From positions 15,451,832 to 15,515,831 of the forward strand of contig OZ038458.1 of the NCBI GenBank assembly GCA_964036195.1: a DNA stretch of 64,000 nucleotides, read 5' to 3'. Each line of letters begins with the position of its first letter. Position 1 is the stretch's first letter. This document shows positions 32,931 to 44,479 of the stretch, one piece after another. The notes under the pieces are model-generated. The model saw only the letters and a program-made list of their open reading frames with translations. It was not told the DNA's origin and did not search any database. Origin of the DNA: Sphaerolaimus hirsutus (taxonomy: Eukaryota; Nematoda; Chromadorea; Monhysterida; Sphaerolaimidae). Made by a program: the position numbers and the translations under genes.

Positions 32931-33631
32931 TAGGGTTGGCCGATGTTTTTTTTTAAACGTTTTTTTTTTTTAAAAACGTTGTTTTTTTAAAAAAAACATG
33001 ACGTCCGAAATGTTTTTTTTTTTAAAAAAACATCGGCCGAAATTTTTAGTACTAAGCACTAGGTATTTTGCAAAAATTTTGCGCGCAAGCGCGCAATTTC
33101 ACACACAAATTGACATTGGTGGTTGTTTTCATTGGTTTTGTTGCATTTTTAGTATCAAAACATCCATTTCTATGTGCTACCATGGGTGAATAAGCCGACA
33201 TATGTTGCTGTAATATATAATATTGAGGTAATGTGCTTCCATGTACCTCCACAGTGTGTAACTTCACTCCCAAAGTAACAACCTCCTTTTATAACCTTGT
33301 TTGATCACCATTCCGTGCCAAACTTTACCTGAAGTCACGAACATTCGACTATAAGGCGATATACGAACGATATGTCGGCGAAAAATGGATATTTTTGACA
33401 CAAATCACCACTTATAATGCTATCCCATGGCTCCACAGCCATTATATGGTCATATTTAACATCACAGAGTATTGCCAGTGTCTGATATACCTATATATGT
33501 TGACACTAGGTCACATCTGGGAGCTTTTAAAAAAAACGTTGTTTTTTTTTAAACGTTTTTAAAAAAAAAAAAACGTTTTAAAAAAAAAAAAAAACATCGA
33601 GTTAAAAAAAAACGTTTTTTTTCCAACCCTA
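32931..33631. mobile_element. hAT-like element with AAACGTTTTTT arrays
   Basis: TAGGGTTGGCC and TTCCAACCCTA are the ends. GTTCCAAC is a perfect 8-bp duplication (32923-32930, 33632-33639). Subterminal A/T runs broken by AACGTT flank a unique centre (33040-33500) that recurs at 29390-29695 plus 30531-30665. Confidence 0.87.
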
Positions 33632-33826
33632 GTTCCAACCCTAGCCGCAATTCAATTAAGCGTTTTTTGCCTGTTCTAACCGCAAAACATACCACTTATT
33701 CAGCGACTGCAACCCGCCTTTTCACAAATGTCTATATTAATTGCGATCGGTTGCCCATCTATCAATACAAATAATCTCAAATAAGTGTTAATCAGCAATC
33801 GGCAATTGGCGGTGATAGACCTCAAC

Positions 33827-34218
33827 CAGGGGTCTCCTAGGGGGGCTGGGGTGCTGCCCCCCCAAATCCGCCAGCTATCTATCCCGGAAGCCGCTCAGCT
33901 ATCTATTTATCTATCCCGGAGGCAAATTTTTTAGCTATCTATCCCCCATATCGGCCAGCTATCTATTTACCTGTCTGGAGCGATTTTTGAGTAATTTTGC
34001 CCCAATTTTCGCTCAAAATCGCTACTTTTCATATACCTTTTTATACTTTTCCACCTTCGAAATCGCGGCTTTCACCTATACACATGTTTATATACCTATT
34101 TTTAGCCATTTTTGGCCTGTTTTAGCTACTTTTAAAATTTTTCAGCTATCTATCCCTCCGGAGGAGCGATTTGCTATCTATCCAGCGCCCGCGAGGGCCA
34201 AAATCTTGGAGACCCCTG
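33827..34218. mobile_element. hAT-like AGCTATCTATC element just upstream of the G-alpha start
   Basis: CAGGGGTCTCC and GGAGACCCCTG are perfect 11-bp TIRs of hAT form. ACCTCAAC is a perfect 8-bp duplication (33819-33826, 34219-34226). The interior has AGCTATCTATC words. It ends 23 bp before the ATG at 34242, so it lies in the 5' UTR or core promoter of that gene. Confidence 0.92.
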
Positions 34219-34241
34219 ACCTCAACCAACGCAAGTGCGTC

Positions 34242-37200
34242 ATGGGTACGTGTCCAAGTTCGGCGGCGTCGAGTAGGTTGCTGGCCACGTCGCCGGTGCC
34301 CATCCACGGCGCCGCCGTCAACAAGCAGATTAATCAACGGCTGCGGGAAGACTGCAAGAAGAATAGGCGCGATGTTAAAGTCTTGCTTTTGGGTGTGTTT
34401 CTAGGTCGTAGATACTGTATTCCCTCGAATAAAACCCTGGGGGAGTTATTTTTTCGTCAGTTTTGAGGGAAGTTGTTTTTTCTTCACCCGGCCAACAAGG
34501 GGCCTTGTTCAAAGGAGGGTCTTATTCGAGGATTTAGGGTAGTATGTTTGTGAAAATGACGTCTTGAACTGCTCGGTCGTTCATTTAGGTGCCGCCGACT
34601 GTGGGAAAAGCACCATTTTGAAACAAGTTCGGTGAGTGTTGTGATGTGTGGCCTTGATTCGGAATCTGGGGACAGTCCTGCACTCTATGAAACGTTTTGT
34701 CAGTGACCAGTTACAGAGACAGCATAAATATCATGATACTCGCTATAAGATCGCTATAACAAATAAAAATCGCTAAAAGTAGGTGAAAATGGCTATATAA
34801 GTACATATACTACAACACTAGCTGAAAATAGCCAGACGCATGAACTGGTGATTTTGGAGGTGAACATCTATAAAAAGGTATGAAAAATAGCGGATTTGAG
34901 CAAAATTTTGGGTCGTGTTTCTCAAAAATCGCTCCAGATAGGTAGATAGCTGGCCGATTTGGGGGGGGGGAGGGGGGGTTAGGGGATAGTAGCCCAACTA
35001 TAGGCTACTATCCCCTAACCCCCCCCCCCCCCAAATCGTCCAGCTATCTATCTATCTGGAGCGATTTTTGAATTTTTTTTGCCAATTTTTGCTCAAAATC
35101 GTTAATTTTCGTACCTTTTTATAGTTTTTCGCTGCCAAAATCGCTAGTTCATGTCCATTATCGCTTATTTTGGCTATATATGTGCTTATATACTTATTTT
35201 TAGCCATTTTTCACCTACTTTTATCGATTTTTTCCTCTGTTCTTCCTTCTATACCTCGGAAAACCCTATATATTGATCCCCCGCGAACCCACACTCAAAC
35301 CCCCCCCCCCAAATTTTTTTCAGCTATCTATCCCTCCGGAGGAGCGATTTGCTATCTATATGAACCCCCGCGGAGTCCAAATCTACAAAACCCCTGCCAA
35401 GCATTTTACAGAGTGCGTGACTGGCCGTGCTCCAAATTCAATTGGGTGCTTCTATTCAAAATTCAAGGTGCACTACGCACCTGAAAAACTTGTCTGCGTT
35501 GGAATGTAAAGCAAAAATTTGGCAGCTTTTTGGCGGCAAAAATTCGGTCCGAAGAACTGTAAAAATATTGTTGTAAGGCATCTGTCAATCAATTTACTAT
35601 CTAACAAACAAAAGAGCGTTCAGGCGGGCAGAGAATGTCGAAAATAGCTAGTTTGACTATTTTTTTCAATTGACATCATCATTGTGCCTGCGCACACTAG
35701 TTTTCACACGAAATTGCGAAAACTCGCAAATCAGCTTAGAACGCATTTGAGTTTTGTACAATGAGGTGGCCGTCAACTACAGTTGACGGGGATTAAAAAT
35801 GACTTATTGTGGAAAACTCAAACACGTTTAAACGTCAATTATGAGTTTTCGAAATTTCGTGTGAAAACTAGTGTGCGCAGGGCCATTAGATCGTAGAAAA
35901 ACGCTGTCTCTCAGTTCTGAGAGATTTGGGCAGGTTTGTCGGGCGTGTAGAGCACTTTGTCCTGCCAGTGTGGTCCTAGTGTATGTGTCGCCATTTCACT
36001 CCGTAACTTTTATCAGTTTACTACATGCCGATCCATTTGATTGGGTTGAATTGGAAATGACAAAACCGCTCGTATATGATACCATTTTTACCAACATTCG
36101 ATGCATGATATCAGCCATGGGTCAGATGTCAATTGGTGCCATTCAAGCTGAGGTGAGATACATAATGAAATTGATAGATATATAAATATCTAGGGTGTCA
36201 ACTTACCGTTTTCTGTTTTCCACCCACTGAATTTTTTCTGTTTCGGTTTTTCTGGCTCATTTTCCACTAGCTCGTTTTTCCGCTTTTTTTCGGTTTTCCG
36301 GCACAATTTTCTGTTTTTCCACATTTTTTCCATTTTCCGGTTCAATTTTCTGTTTTTCCGCATCATTTTCCCTTTTTCCAGCTCAACTTTCTGTTTTCCA
36401 TTTCAGCCAAACTGGTAAACATGCATGCAAGTTCTCAATTATGTGAATTTTTTCCTTTTTCCATCAAAGTTTAAGTAGTTCTTTCCATTCACGTACAAAT
36501 TCCATTTTTCCGTTTTCCATTTTCCAGCCTTTCATTTTCCATTTTCTGTTTTTTTTTGCGAAGTTAAATTTTTTTACCGTTTTCCGGCAAGTGCAAAAAT
36601 TTTCTGTTTCCGGTTACTGTAAAAATTTTTTTTGACCGGTTACGCTGTGTATCGGACACAATTAAGGTATTGAGTAATATAATTTCCATGAAAAGTTGTA
36701 AACTTGTATTTATCATCGTCCATCCTCATGTATTATACCTGATCATTTTTTCGGGTGAATTTTCCGTTATCTAATTTTCCGTTATGTAAGTAGATGTAAT
36801 ACCGCCTTAACCTAAGATTTATGTAGATTTACGCAAGTATTTACATAAACCAAAAATATTACCAAAAGGTGCATAAATTTTTATCATAGTAAATACGCAT
36901 CAATATTGTGGCCAGCCCCAAAACTATAGGTTGCAGCGAGCAGGTTATTAACGATGATCGACAACAGGGGTTTAGGTGACGATCTTGATGCACAGTCAGT
37001 TTTGGATCTCAAAGTTCTTTGGCGTGACTCTGATTTCATAGCAGCCTTTGAGGGGAGAAGCGAGCTCCAGGTGGACGATTCACTGCGATAGTATGTTGAG
37101 AAGTAGTTATTTGTTTGTTTTTTTTAATAACAGAAGTGGTGATTATTTTTGTTATTGCCAAATGAAAAATGATGACAATACAGCAATTATGGGTGGTGCT

Positions 37201-39186
37201 GCTCTTTGTTTTAAAATACCATATTTTGAATAGAAGAGCGCCGTTGTAATTTTTGTCAACTTTTTATCTGCTGTTTGATTGATGAAGGTGTCATTCTATT
37301 GGAGGCTGCCATTATTTTTTAACGAAGCTTGAGCAATATTTTGATTTCAGAGCATAAATTTGAAATTAAATGATTATCTGTTGAAATGCTTTGAACATTT
37401 TTGCCATCCATTTTTTATGTTTTGTGTTTTGGCACTCATCCAACATAATTTCTACCTGCCTTTCTATTGGAAACTACCGTTCAATTAGAGAGTGCCATTT
37501 GATTGTTTTCATGACTGCAAAAAAAGCGCCAAAACTTGCTGTTCTATTGCAGGTGCCCTTCTGCAGGGTATGCCATTCTATTAGAAAAATGCAATTTCTA
37601 ATGTAGACCATAGCCTATTGTGAAGGTATATAAAATGTCAATTTACACATTTCAGCTTCATGAATGATCTGGATAGGATAGCGCAGCCCGGCTATGTCCC
37701 ATCAACACAGGACGTGTTGTATGTCCGACGTCGCACCACAGGTGTATCTAAGGTCACTATCAAGATGAAGTCATCAACATGTTTGCAGTTTGGTCACCTC
37801 TTTGTATCATTGATTTGATCACAACTGTGTATTTAACATCTGGTGTGAATAATTACCCTTGTATTTTAGCATATTTGACGTTGGAGGTCAGCGTTCAGAA
37901 AGGCGTAAATGGTTGCACCTTTTTGATGACGTCACTGCTCTCATATTCATTATTGCTATAAATGAATACAATCAAATGTTGCTGGAAGATAAGTCTGTGG
38001 TTAGTGGATATGATAACAAAAATACCATCAATCCCACAGACAGTTTTGTCAATCATATATTCTTTGTGGATCCACTAAATTAATTGCAAAAATTCCACTT
38101 TTTTGAATTGAAACTTTTGAATAATTACTTTTTTGCCAATTAAATGCATCAATCTTCATTCTTTTGTGTGTCAGGCACCGCGATGTTGAATCTCATAAAC
38201 GAGTGTAATCATATAAATATAATAAATGTATTTTATCAATGTATTTGCAAATTTGAACACCCATTTGACAGAATCGCCTGGAAGAAGCCCTAAACCTTTA
38301 TCGGCAAATTGTTGGATGTGTGTGGTTCAACAAAACTTTTGTTGTCACTTTCCTGAACAAAATAGATTTGTTCAAAGAGAAGCTACAAAAGGTACCATTA
38401 AATGTTCTATTCAAAAGCTACACAGGTTTGTTTTTGTTGTTCAATATCATAAGACGTAGACATTACTGTTTTCGCATTTACCGCAAATCCTCGAATAAGA
38501 CCCCCCTCAAATAACTCCCCCTGTTTACGAGGTGAGGAAAAAATAACCCCCCCCCCCTCGATTAACTCCCCCCTCTTGAAAAACTCCCCCTCTGTGTGAA
38601 ACGGATACAATACAAAAATGCAAAACAGTATTAGCCTACCACTGAGACATGATGTGTATGCACTGTATACACATCTTCTCGTTGTTGGGCAATGAAATAC
38701 CTAAATGAAATGAGTTGACAGATGGCATCCATACATACATCCATACATTAAGTCGAAGTTTTCTGAGGAAAAAATAAGCCCCCCCCCCTCGAATAACCCC
38801 CCTTGAATAACTCCCCCCTCCAAAACGTCTGACGAAAAAATAACTCCCCTCCCCCCTGGGGTCTTATTTGAGGATTTAGGGTACTTATAAATATATCCAA
38901 ATGATAATAGCACATATATATTTAGTACTCAAATAAGTACATAGAATTTCAAATCTTATGTGAAAAATTTCTCACCGATTTTAAAGGTGGCACAAACTAT
39001 GATGTTGCAATCAATTTTCTGGATGACATAGTGAGCAAGATATTTCTGTCTACCAATGCTGAATTGACAAGGCGTATTTATATACACTACACCTGTGCAA
39101 CAGATACATATCAGGTTGAAAAAATAATAAAATCTGTTATTGACATTGTGATGACCATAAATACAGCAAATTCTGGCATGGTTTGA
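34242..39186 (+). CDS. Heterotrimeric G-protein alpha subunit, divergent, possible frame break
   Basis: Clear exons are 34242-34392, 34589-34631, 36017-36152, 37656-37787, 37870-37999, 38272-38425 and 38987-39186 (stop), plus an exon ending at 37090 whose start is uncertain. The amino end MGTC fits myristoyl/palmitoyl anchoring. The P-loop reads GAADCGKST instead of the usual GAGESGKST. Switch I keeps the arginine and threonine (RRRTTG). Switch II is [12 protein letters not shown] with the catalytic Gln. NKID and CATDT are the guanine-specificity loops. The carboxyl end TANSGMV has no cysteine, so it is not a pertussis-toxin type end. In the helical domain the frame 36979-37020 (SVLDLKVL) must lose one base to run into WRDSDF at 37020, and about 20 residues are unaccounted for. 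It may be a real divergent gene with a sequence error, an unseen exon, or an early pseudogene. Confidence 0.85.
34413..34541. mobile_element. TACCGTATTTCC-type TIR element in G-alpha intron 1
   Basis: TACTGTATTCCCTCGAATAA and TTATTCGAGGATTTAGGGTA are imperfect inverted ends; interior has TTATTTTTTCGTCAG. Confidence 0.65.
34740..35396. repeat. Foldback AGCTATCTATC repeat in G-alpha intron 2
   Basis: Sequence 34740-34990 is mirrored by 35000-35250 around TAGTAGCCCAACTATAGGCTACTA. The right end ACAAAACCCCTG resembles the hAT-like element 22210-22718. It appears to be two copies head to head, or a foldback derivative. Confidence 0.65.
35685..35886. mobile_element. GTGCCTGCGCACACTAG TIR element
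   Basis: GCGCACACTAGTTTTCACAC and GTGTGAAAACTAGTGTGCGC are perfect inverted repeats within the ends GTGCCT/AGGGCC. It is related by ends to the GGGCCC MITEs. In G-alpha intron 2. Confidence 0.75.
36191..36640. repeat. TTTTCCGTTTTCC array, truncated hAT-like element
   Basis: It starts TAGGGTGTCAACTTACCG like 48869-49131 and consists of TTTTCCG/TTTTCTG units, but no CACCCTA end is found. In G-alpha intron 3. Confidence 0.6.
38479..38883. mobile_element. TIR element TACCGCAAATCCTCG in G-alpha intron 7
   Basis: TACCGCAAATCCTCGAATAA pairs with TTATTTGAGGATTTAGGGTA. The interior has C-runs (AATAACCCCCC) and ACGTCTGACGAAAAAATAA. Confidence 0.75.
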
Positions 39187-39561
39187 GATGACAGCATAAA
39201 GTAAAAATCTGCCTGTTTTTATCTTTCATTTTCACCCATGTGTGTTGATGAATTGTCACGTTTGTTAACAAATTTAATTCAATCATTTTGTGATGTATTT
39301 AAATATGAGTAACCAATGTGCAAAGTGTGGGTTTCGTTCAATCATGTTGGATGTACAGTTTACGCATGTCATTTTCCAAAAGTCAATTTTTCACTGAAAT
39401 GAACAACGTATCTTCATTCACCGTTGCCATCCACTCATCGACAACTTTCCAACCCATCATATCATGTTTATCACGAATTATTCATTTTTTTCAGTTGTGT
39501 ATCATGTAAAATCTAGTAGAAGTCAGCCAGTTGTCTGTAAACGTAGCGCCCAGGGCGTCGG
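39187..39561. other. Convergent 3' interval between G-alpha and phosphatase
   Basis: 375 bp of AT-rich DNA hold both 3' ends. No repeat or further exon was recognised. Confidence 0.5.
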
Positions 39562-42500
39562 CTACATGCCGCCCGAACCCTTCATCAGTGCCGCGTGCGC
39601 TTTCCAGAAGTCTTGCAGCGGCTGCGCCTTTTGGTCCAGCTTCCAGTACAGAGTTATGTAGTCGATTACGCACCTGGATTGGATAATGTGTTAATTATTT
39701 ATTGAAGGTTGGGGGCTAATTGCGAAGCGCATTTTATCAGTATGTTGAGGCCAAATGCCTAATGCACTTCTCTACATTTTTATCTAAATCGCAGCTCTAA
39801 TGCCATGTGTTATTTGGTTCAAAGTATGAGACTGTCCACTACCACACCGTGTAAAGTGTCATGCAAAATTAAAGGCAAATTTGTCTAATTGCATTAAAAG
39901 ACCGTTCAAATTTTCGTTTGCATTTTGCCTGACTTACCTAACTACCTAATATGAAGGGTGTGCTTCTAAAAGTACCGATCTACAAATTTTTCAAATTTGA
40001 GTTAGGACCATTTTTGGGGTCCCCATAAAAATGCGCTTCAAAAATACCTATATATAATATGTGGTGGGTGCGAAATTCAATTTTGAGATATGGGGGGTCG
40101 AAAAAAGCAAAAAAATCGCAAAGTACAGTTTTTGAAATTTTAAAAGTACCGATCTACAAGCTTTTTCAGCTTTTGTGTCTTTAAAAGTACCGATCTACAC
40201 ACTTTTTTCAAAATTGTTCTTTTAAACGTACCGATCTGCACATTATTTTTTGTGCTTCTAAAAGTACCGATGTCAGATCGGTGTCCGGTTGCACAAAAAC
40301 TCATTTTGTGCTTTTTTATTATGGGTAAAAGTACCGATCTACAGCTTTCTGATTTTGTGCTTTAAAAAATACCGATCTACATGCTATTACCAATGTGTTC
40401 CTTTAAAATGTACTGTACTACAAAAATACAATTCCCTAAATTTTATATAGCTAGTGTTATGTGTATAATCAATGATTATACCCATGCATGTGGATACCCA
40501 ACAATATGGCCAAAATACCCTTACCCAAAATTCCCATACCCAATACCCATGTATGGGTATTGCATGCTCCTAACTTTCAATCGCGATTATCTCAAAATCG
40601 ATTTTTTGTAGATCGGTACTTATAGAAGCACACCCTTCATATTATCATAGTGCGACCTTGTAAAATGCCAGACAATATTTGTCATGTATGATAAAAAGGT
40701 TACTGACATTTTACATATAAATAACATGGCCTTTTATAAATCTGTCTGAAATTCTTCGTGGTTCCGGTGTAGCATCTGATCTCCTTTTAAACCAAAAACA
40801 AGGATTACTCGCACCCGGCCGCACCTGTAGATGAAGACGTACTGCTGTTCGTTCTGGACGGAGTGCATGCGCTGGTCGCGGATGCGGCGGACGCACTCGG
40901 CCACGTCCAGGTTGTACTGCGCGCTGGACTCCTTGGAGCTGACGCCCGCCTCCAGCTGCCCCAACAGCAGGTCGACCGCGACGAACGTGCCCGTGCGGCC
41001 GATGCCCGCAGAGCAGTGCACCACCACCTGCGACAGTGACACGATGATCGTTGCCGTGCGAAACATAGTGGAGTCGTACCCACTGCCTTGCCCTCATCGC
41101 TGCACACCCCCGGTTTACGGTTGCACCCAATTTAACACGCTGATCTCCCTAGACAATCCCACCAATCTCCAAGCGTATTTCTTTCTAATTTCGCAATTTA
41201 CGATCGCTTGTTCACCGTTAAAAAAGCTTTCGGTGTTTAGGCACTGTAGCGTGTCTTGTGCCTTTGCCTTTTCCCTATCCGTATCCACACGATACCCTTT
41301 TTCTCAAAATGGTGCCAGCATGGTGCAGCAAAAAAGTTTCCGGTGCTTTTTTCCACCACTAGTGCCTCATTTCGACCAACCGGGTACCCGTGCCTGAGCG
41401 CTTTCTGCCTCAGCAGAATCATGCACTTTGAGTCTGGCGGCACGCCCCTGTCCGGCCAGTCGGTCCAGTGGCTGTGGAACACGGGCCACGGCGCCTCCGT
41501 GGAGGCCTTCTGCGACACTTGCAGACAGGTCACTTTCGCTTGCGAACGGGTGCCGATCTTCTCCATTTTCACGCCCGTGTTTTTGACGGTCAGGTCGCCG
41601 AACGTCACTGTGGGATGGTGGCCGTTTTGAAAGGGATTCACTCGATTTATCAAAAATATTTGGGTTGTGAATTTACTAGATTGTCCACTTTCTGCTGGCC
41701 AGTACTGAAAGCATTTGTTCTTGTTCTTTTCCACAGTGTCGCACAGCATCAAAATTAGGGGCGCGTGCAGCTGCCAGATCATGTACCAAAAGTCGGCCGA
41801 TGACTTTTCTGTTGGGCCCTGCGCAGTGCAACGCATGTTCACAGTAATTTTGTTTGGTATATAGAACCAAACCCGTGAGCCGACCTGCGTGCAGACGAAC
41901 TGTTTCTCAGCCTTGGAGCCGTTGACCCAGTTCGCGTGAATGTAGTCGTCGGCGCTGAGCGCGGGGTCGCCGCCGGCGCGGTGCAGTCTGACGCGCGTGT
42001 CGTCCATGCACACGACGTCCTTGTAGCGGTTCTTGCCCTCGCCCGCGCCGCTGAACGCCGCCGTGGACATGTTCGGCGGCACGTAGCGCCTCATCTCGCG
42101 GAACTCCTCCACCATGCCGTGCACGCCCTTCGCCAACGACGCGTCGTACCTGCACACCCGGAGTTCACGTGGAACATTTGATGCATACGTGCTTATGCAT
42201 TTACCGTATCTCCTGCAATTATCCCCCTGACTAGTTTGTATAAATGTATACACGTACCTTACCTACCGTATTTCCTCGAAATACCCCCCCCCCCTTGAAA
42301 TACCCCCCCCCCCTCGTTTGACCCCCCCCTCTCGAGACCACTATGAAACAATCACCCCCCCCTCGAAATACCCCCCCCCCAAATTGAGTGTAAAGAGAAC
42401 GTACATGACAAATACGGCAGTTTATGTTCTGCGTAGTGCAGAACACACGTTAAAACAATGTCGGAATAACGTTAGAACAGTGTTTATACCATCTACGTAC

Positions 42501-43286
42501 TAAGATTAGTCTACAGAACCTTATAAATGGCAGTTTTTGTTGCATTTTTCGACGTCTGCGTACGTTTCAGACGACAATTTCGTACTTGGTTTTCAAAAAT
42601 TTTCTTGTGAAATAATAACCCCCCCCTCGAAATACCCCCCCCCTCGTTTAACCCCCCCCCTCTCGGGACCACTATGAAACAATCACCCCCCGGGGGGTAT
42701 TTCGAGGAAATACGGTATACATGTACAAATATTTATAACCGGTTTGGGTGTGTAAAAGCCTATTCTTCACCACGTACTGTCCTTCATGGCAATTTCTGAC
42801 GACATAATAAACCCACCTCGAATAAGCCCCCTTCGAATTAACCCCCCCCCCAAGTACGGCTATTATTTTTTAGTTAACCATGCCGTCTGACCATTTTTTG
42901 ACCATTTCCGGCATCGCCTTGGAAGTCTCGCCGCGCGACGCCGGCTTGTGCTTGCGCCGGTTGCGCCCGCTGCTGCTCTTGAGGCCGCCGCCCTTGCGCG
43001 TGTTTTGCGACTTCTGGGTGCAGTTGGCGCGTGGCCAAGTGGCGGGTAAAGCGGCAGCACACGACGAACCTCATCGGTGGGTTCGCTCCTCTCGGTGCCG
43101 CCGTCGCCGCCCCTCTGCTTTCGCTTGCGCGACCCCGCTGTCTCCATGGATGGGCGGCGGGGTCTGTTGCTGCGCGCAAGCTCCTGGCTGGCCTGCTTGC
43201 GCGGCCCCCCTGCGCTGCCGCTGGACGACCTCTGTCGCGCGCCACTGCCGCCCGCCTGGCCCTCGGCACTACTGGCGTTGGGTGGC
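39562..43286 (-). CDS. Protein tyrosine phosphatase, non-receptor nematode-like type
   Basis: Seven exons on the minus strand join in phase: 43286-43070, 43013-42892, 42149-41885, 41818-41677, 41607-41381, 41027-40825 and 39673-39562 (stop). The amino part is basic and low complexity (GSRKRK, NRRKHK). The catalytic domain has the pTyr loop KNRYKDVVC, DYIHANWV, the WPD loop in DWPDRGVP, the signature VHCSAGIGRTG with Cys and Arg, and a Q-loop in NEQQYVFIYR. All catalytic residues are present. No signal peptide or membrane segment is visible, so it should act in the cytoplasm on phosphotyrosine substrates. The true 5' end is unsettled: exon 1 here may be internal (acceptor ggcag at 43290-43287), or translation may start at the ATG at 43147. 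Intron 1 is only 56 bp; the donor after exon 2 (gtcaga) is weak. The last intron holds a 698-bp TIR element. Confidence 0.88.
39947..40644. mobile_element. TIR element with AAAGTACCGATCTAC repeats in phosphatase intron
   Basis: TAATATGAAGGGTGTGCTTC is mirrored by GAAGCACACCCTTCATATTA, and the inverted match continues with one mismatch into AGTACCGATC. About eight further AAAGTACCGATCTAC units lie inside. No coding frame. Confidence 0.8.
42264..42717. mobile_element. TACCGTATTTCC-type element in phosphatase intron 2
   Basis: The TIRs TACCGTATTTCCTCGAAATA and TATTTCGAGGAAATACGGTA are perfect. The interior has C-runs with AATACCCCCC and a centre shared with 497-899. TA lies at each border. Confidence 0.85.
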
Positions 43287-43412
43287 CTGCCAGTGCGAAC
43301 ATATTGCTACACTTATTTTGGAGCCTACTTATTTACATAAAGCTCATCAATCAATGCATCTCGATGAGATCGGGTACGCGGTCCGGATCGCCCGATTGCC
43401 TGCAGATATCAG

Positions 43413-43548
43413 GTACCACTCCCGGACCCTGTAAAATGCCGTCAAATGTCATGCAAAGTGTCAAAAGTTTGCCATTTTACATGACCTTTGACACTTTATA
43501 TGACTTTTGACACTTTAGATGACATTGTACAGACTGAGTGAGGCCTAG
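43413..43548 (+). mobile_element. Introner-family copy upstream of the phosphatase exons
   Basis: CAG|GTACCACTCCCGGACCC starts it and GAGTGAGGCCTAG ends it. The interior has CCTGTAAAATGCC, TGTCAAATGTCATGCAAAG and CATGACCTTTGACACTTT. GT...AG borders lie on the plus strand, antisense to the phosphatase gene. Confidence 0.6.
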
Positions 43549-43699
43549 TACCCATCTGAACCCATTACACATCTTGACCCGCCACCCATCTAGTTCTACC
43601 CATTACCCGTCTGGACCCATGACACAAAACACCTTAGATGAGTAATATAATGTAAATATTTTAAATTAAATTTAAATAAATTTATTATTAAATTATATT

Positions 43700-43975
43700 A
43701 TTTTTGTTATAACCCCCTGTCAGATGAATGATGGAAAACCCCCCTCGATTAATTCCCCTTTAAGCAAATGATAAATTTATTGGGTAATATTTGAAAAATA
43801 ACAAGGAACAAAAATAGCATGTTATGTTCTTAATAAAGCATATTTTATGAGTTGATAGAAACATACTTGAAAATTTTAATGAAATAATAATTCCCCCATT
43901 GAATAATTTCCACCTTGAATAGGCCCTCCCTCAAAAAAGTCCTTGGGAAATTATTCGAGTAAATATGGTATACAA
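43700..43975. repeat. Eroded TACCGTATTTCC-type element
   Basis: CCCCCTCGATTAATTCCCC and GAAATTATTCGAGTAAATATGGTA are recognisable remains of the family. Confidence 0.5.
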
Positions 43976-44102
43976 TTATGTTAAATATGGTATTACTTTA
44001 CATTTATTTTTATGTTGAATCTATTTGATATTTGTTTAATATTTAATCAATAAATAATCTTAACAATATGTTAAAATAAATAAATTAATGTCAAAATTAG
44101 AA

Positions 44103-44275
44103 TGTAATGTGTAATGGGTTTTTATGGGTAGAATTACATGGGTGCTGGGTGCAGATGTGTAATGGGTCTAAGTGGGTAGAATTAGATGGGTGCCAGGTCT
44201 AGATGTGTAATGGGTCTAAATGGGTAGATATAGATGGATGCCGGGTCTAGATGTGTAATGGGTTTAGATGTGTAC
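44103..44275 (+). repeat. Degenerate tandem repeat GATGTGTAATGGGTCTAAATGG
   Basis: About four units of roughly 45 bp combine ATGTGTAATGGGT with GGGTAGAATTAGATGGGTGC. Inverted relatives (ACCCATTACACATCT) occur at 43550-43625, so 43550-44275 may be one element. Confidence 0.55.
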
Positions 44276-44340
44276 CGGCAGAAGCTCATTTTAAAGGGCA
44301 TTTTACAGTGTCTGGGAGTGTGTATCCCCTGTTAGTATAC

Positions 44341-44465
44341 CTTTGTGGACGCCTGCGGCGGCCGGCGACGGTCTGCTCGTTTTGGCCGCGCTTCTTGCCC
44401 ACGGGGGCCACCGTGGATCGGGCGCGCTGGTCGATGGGTCAGTGTAAGCCAAGCGCAGCTAGCCC
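44341..44465 (-). other. Possible 5' exon of the phosphatase gene
   Basis: On the minus strand a basic frame (RSTVAPVGKKRGQNEQ, GRRRRPQ) ends AG|gtatac in phase 2, which matches the phase-2 acceptor of the exon at 43286. No in-frame ATG is present and its own acceptor is doubtful, so this is a candidate only. Confidence 0.3.
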
Positions 44466-44479
44466 GCGCGCCCTCTGCC

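Noticed and set aside
36937..36990. A 7-base microexon (CGAGCAG) restoring phase in the G-alpha helical domain
   Set aside because: It joins exon 3 to the frame at 36979, but that frame then hits a stop after 37020, so it does not solve the break.
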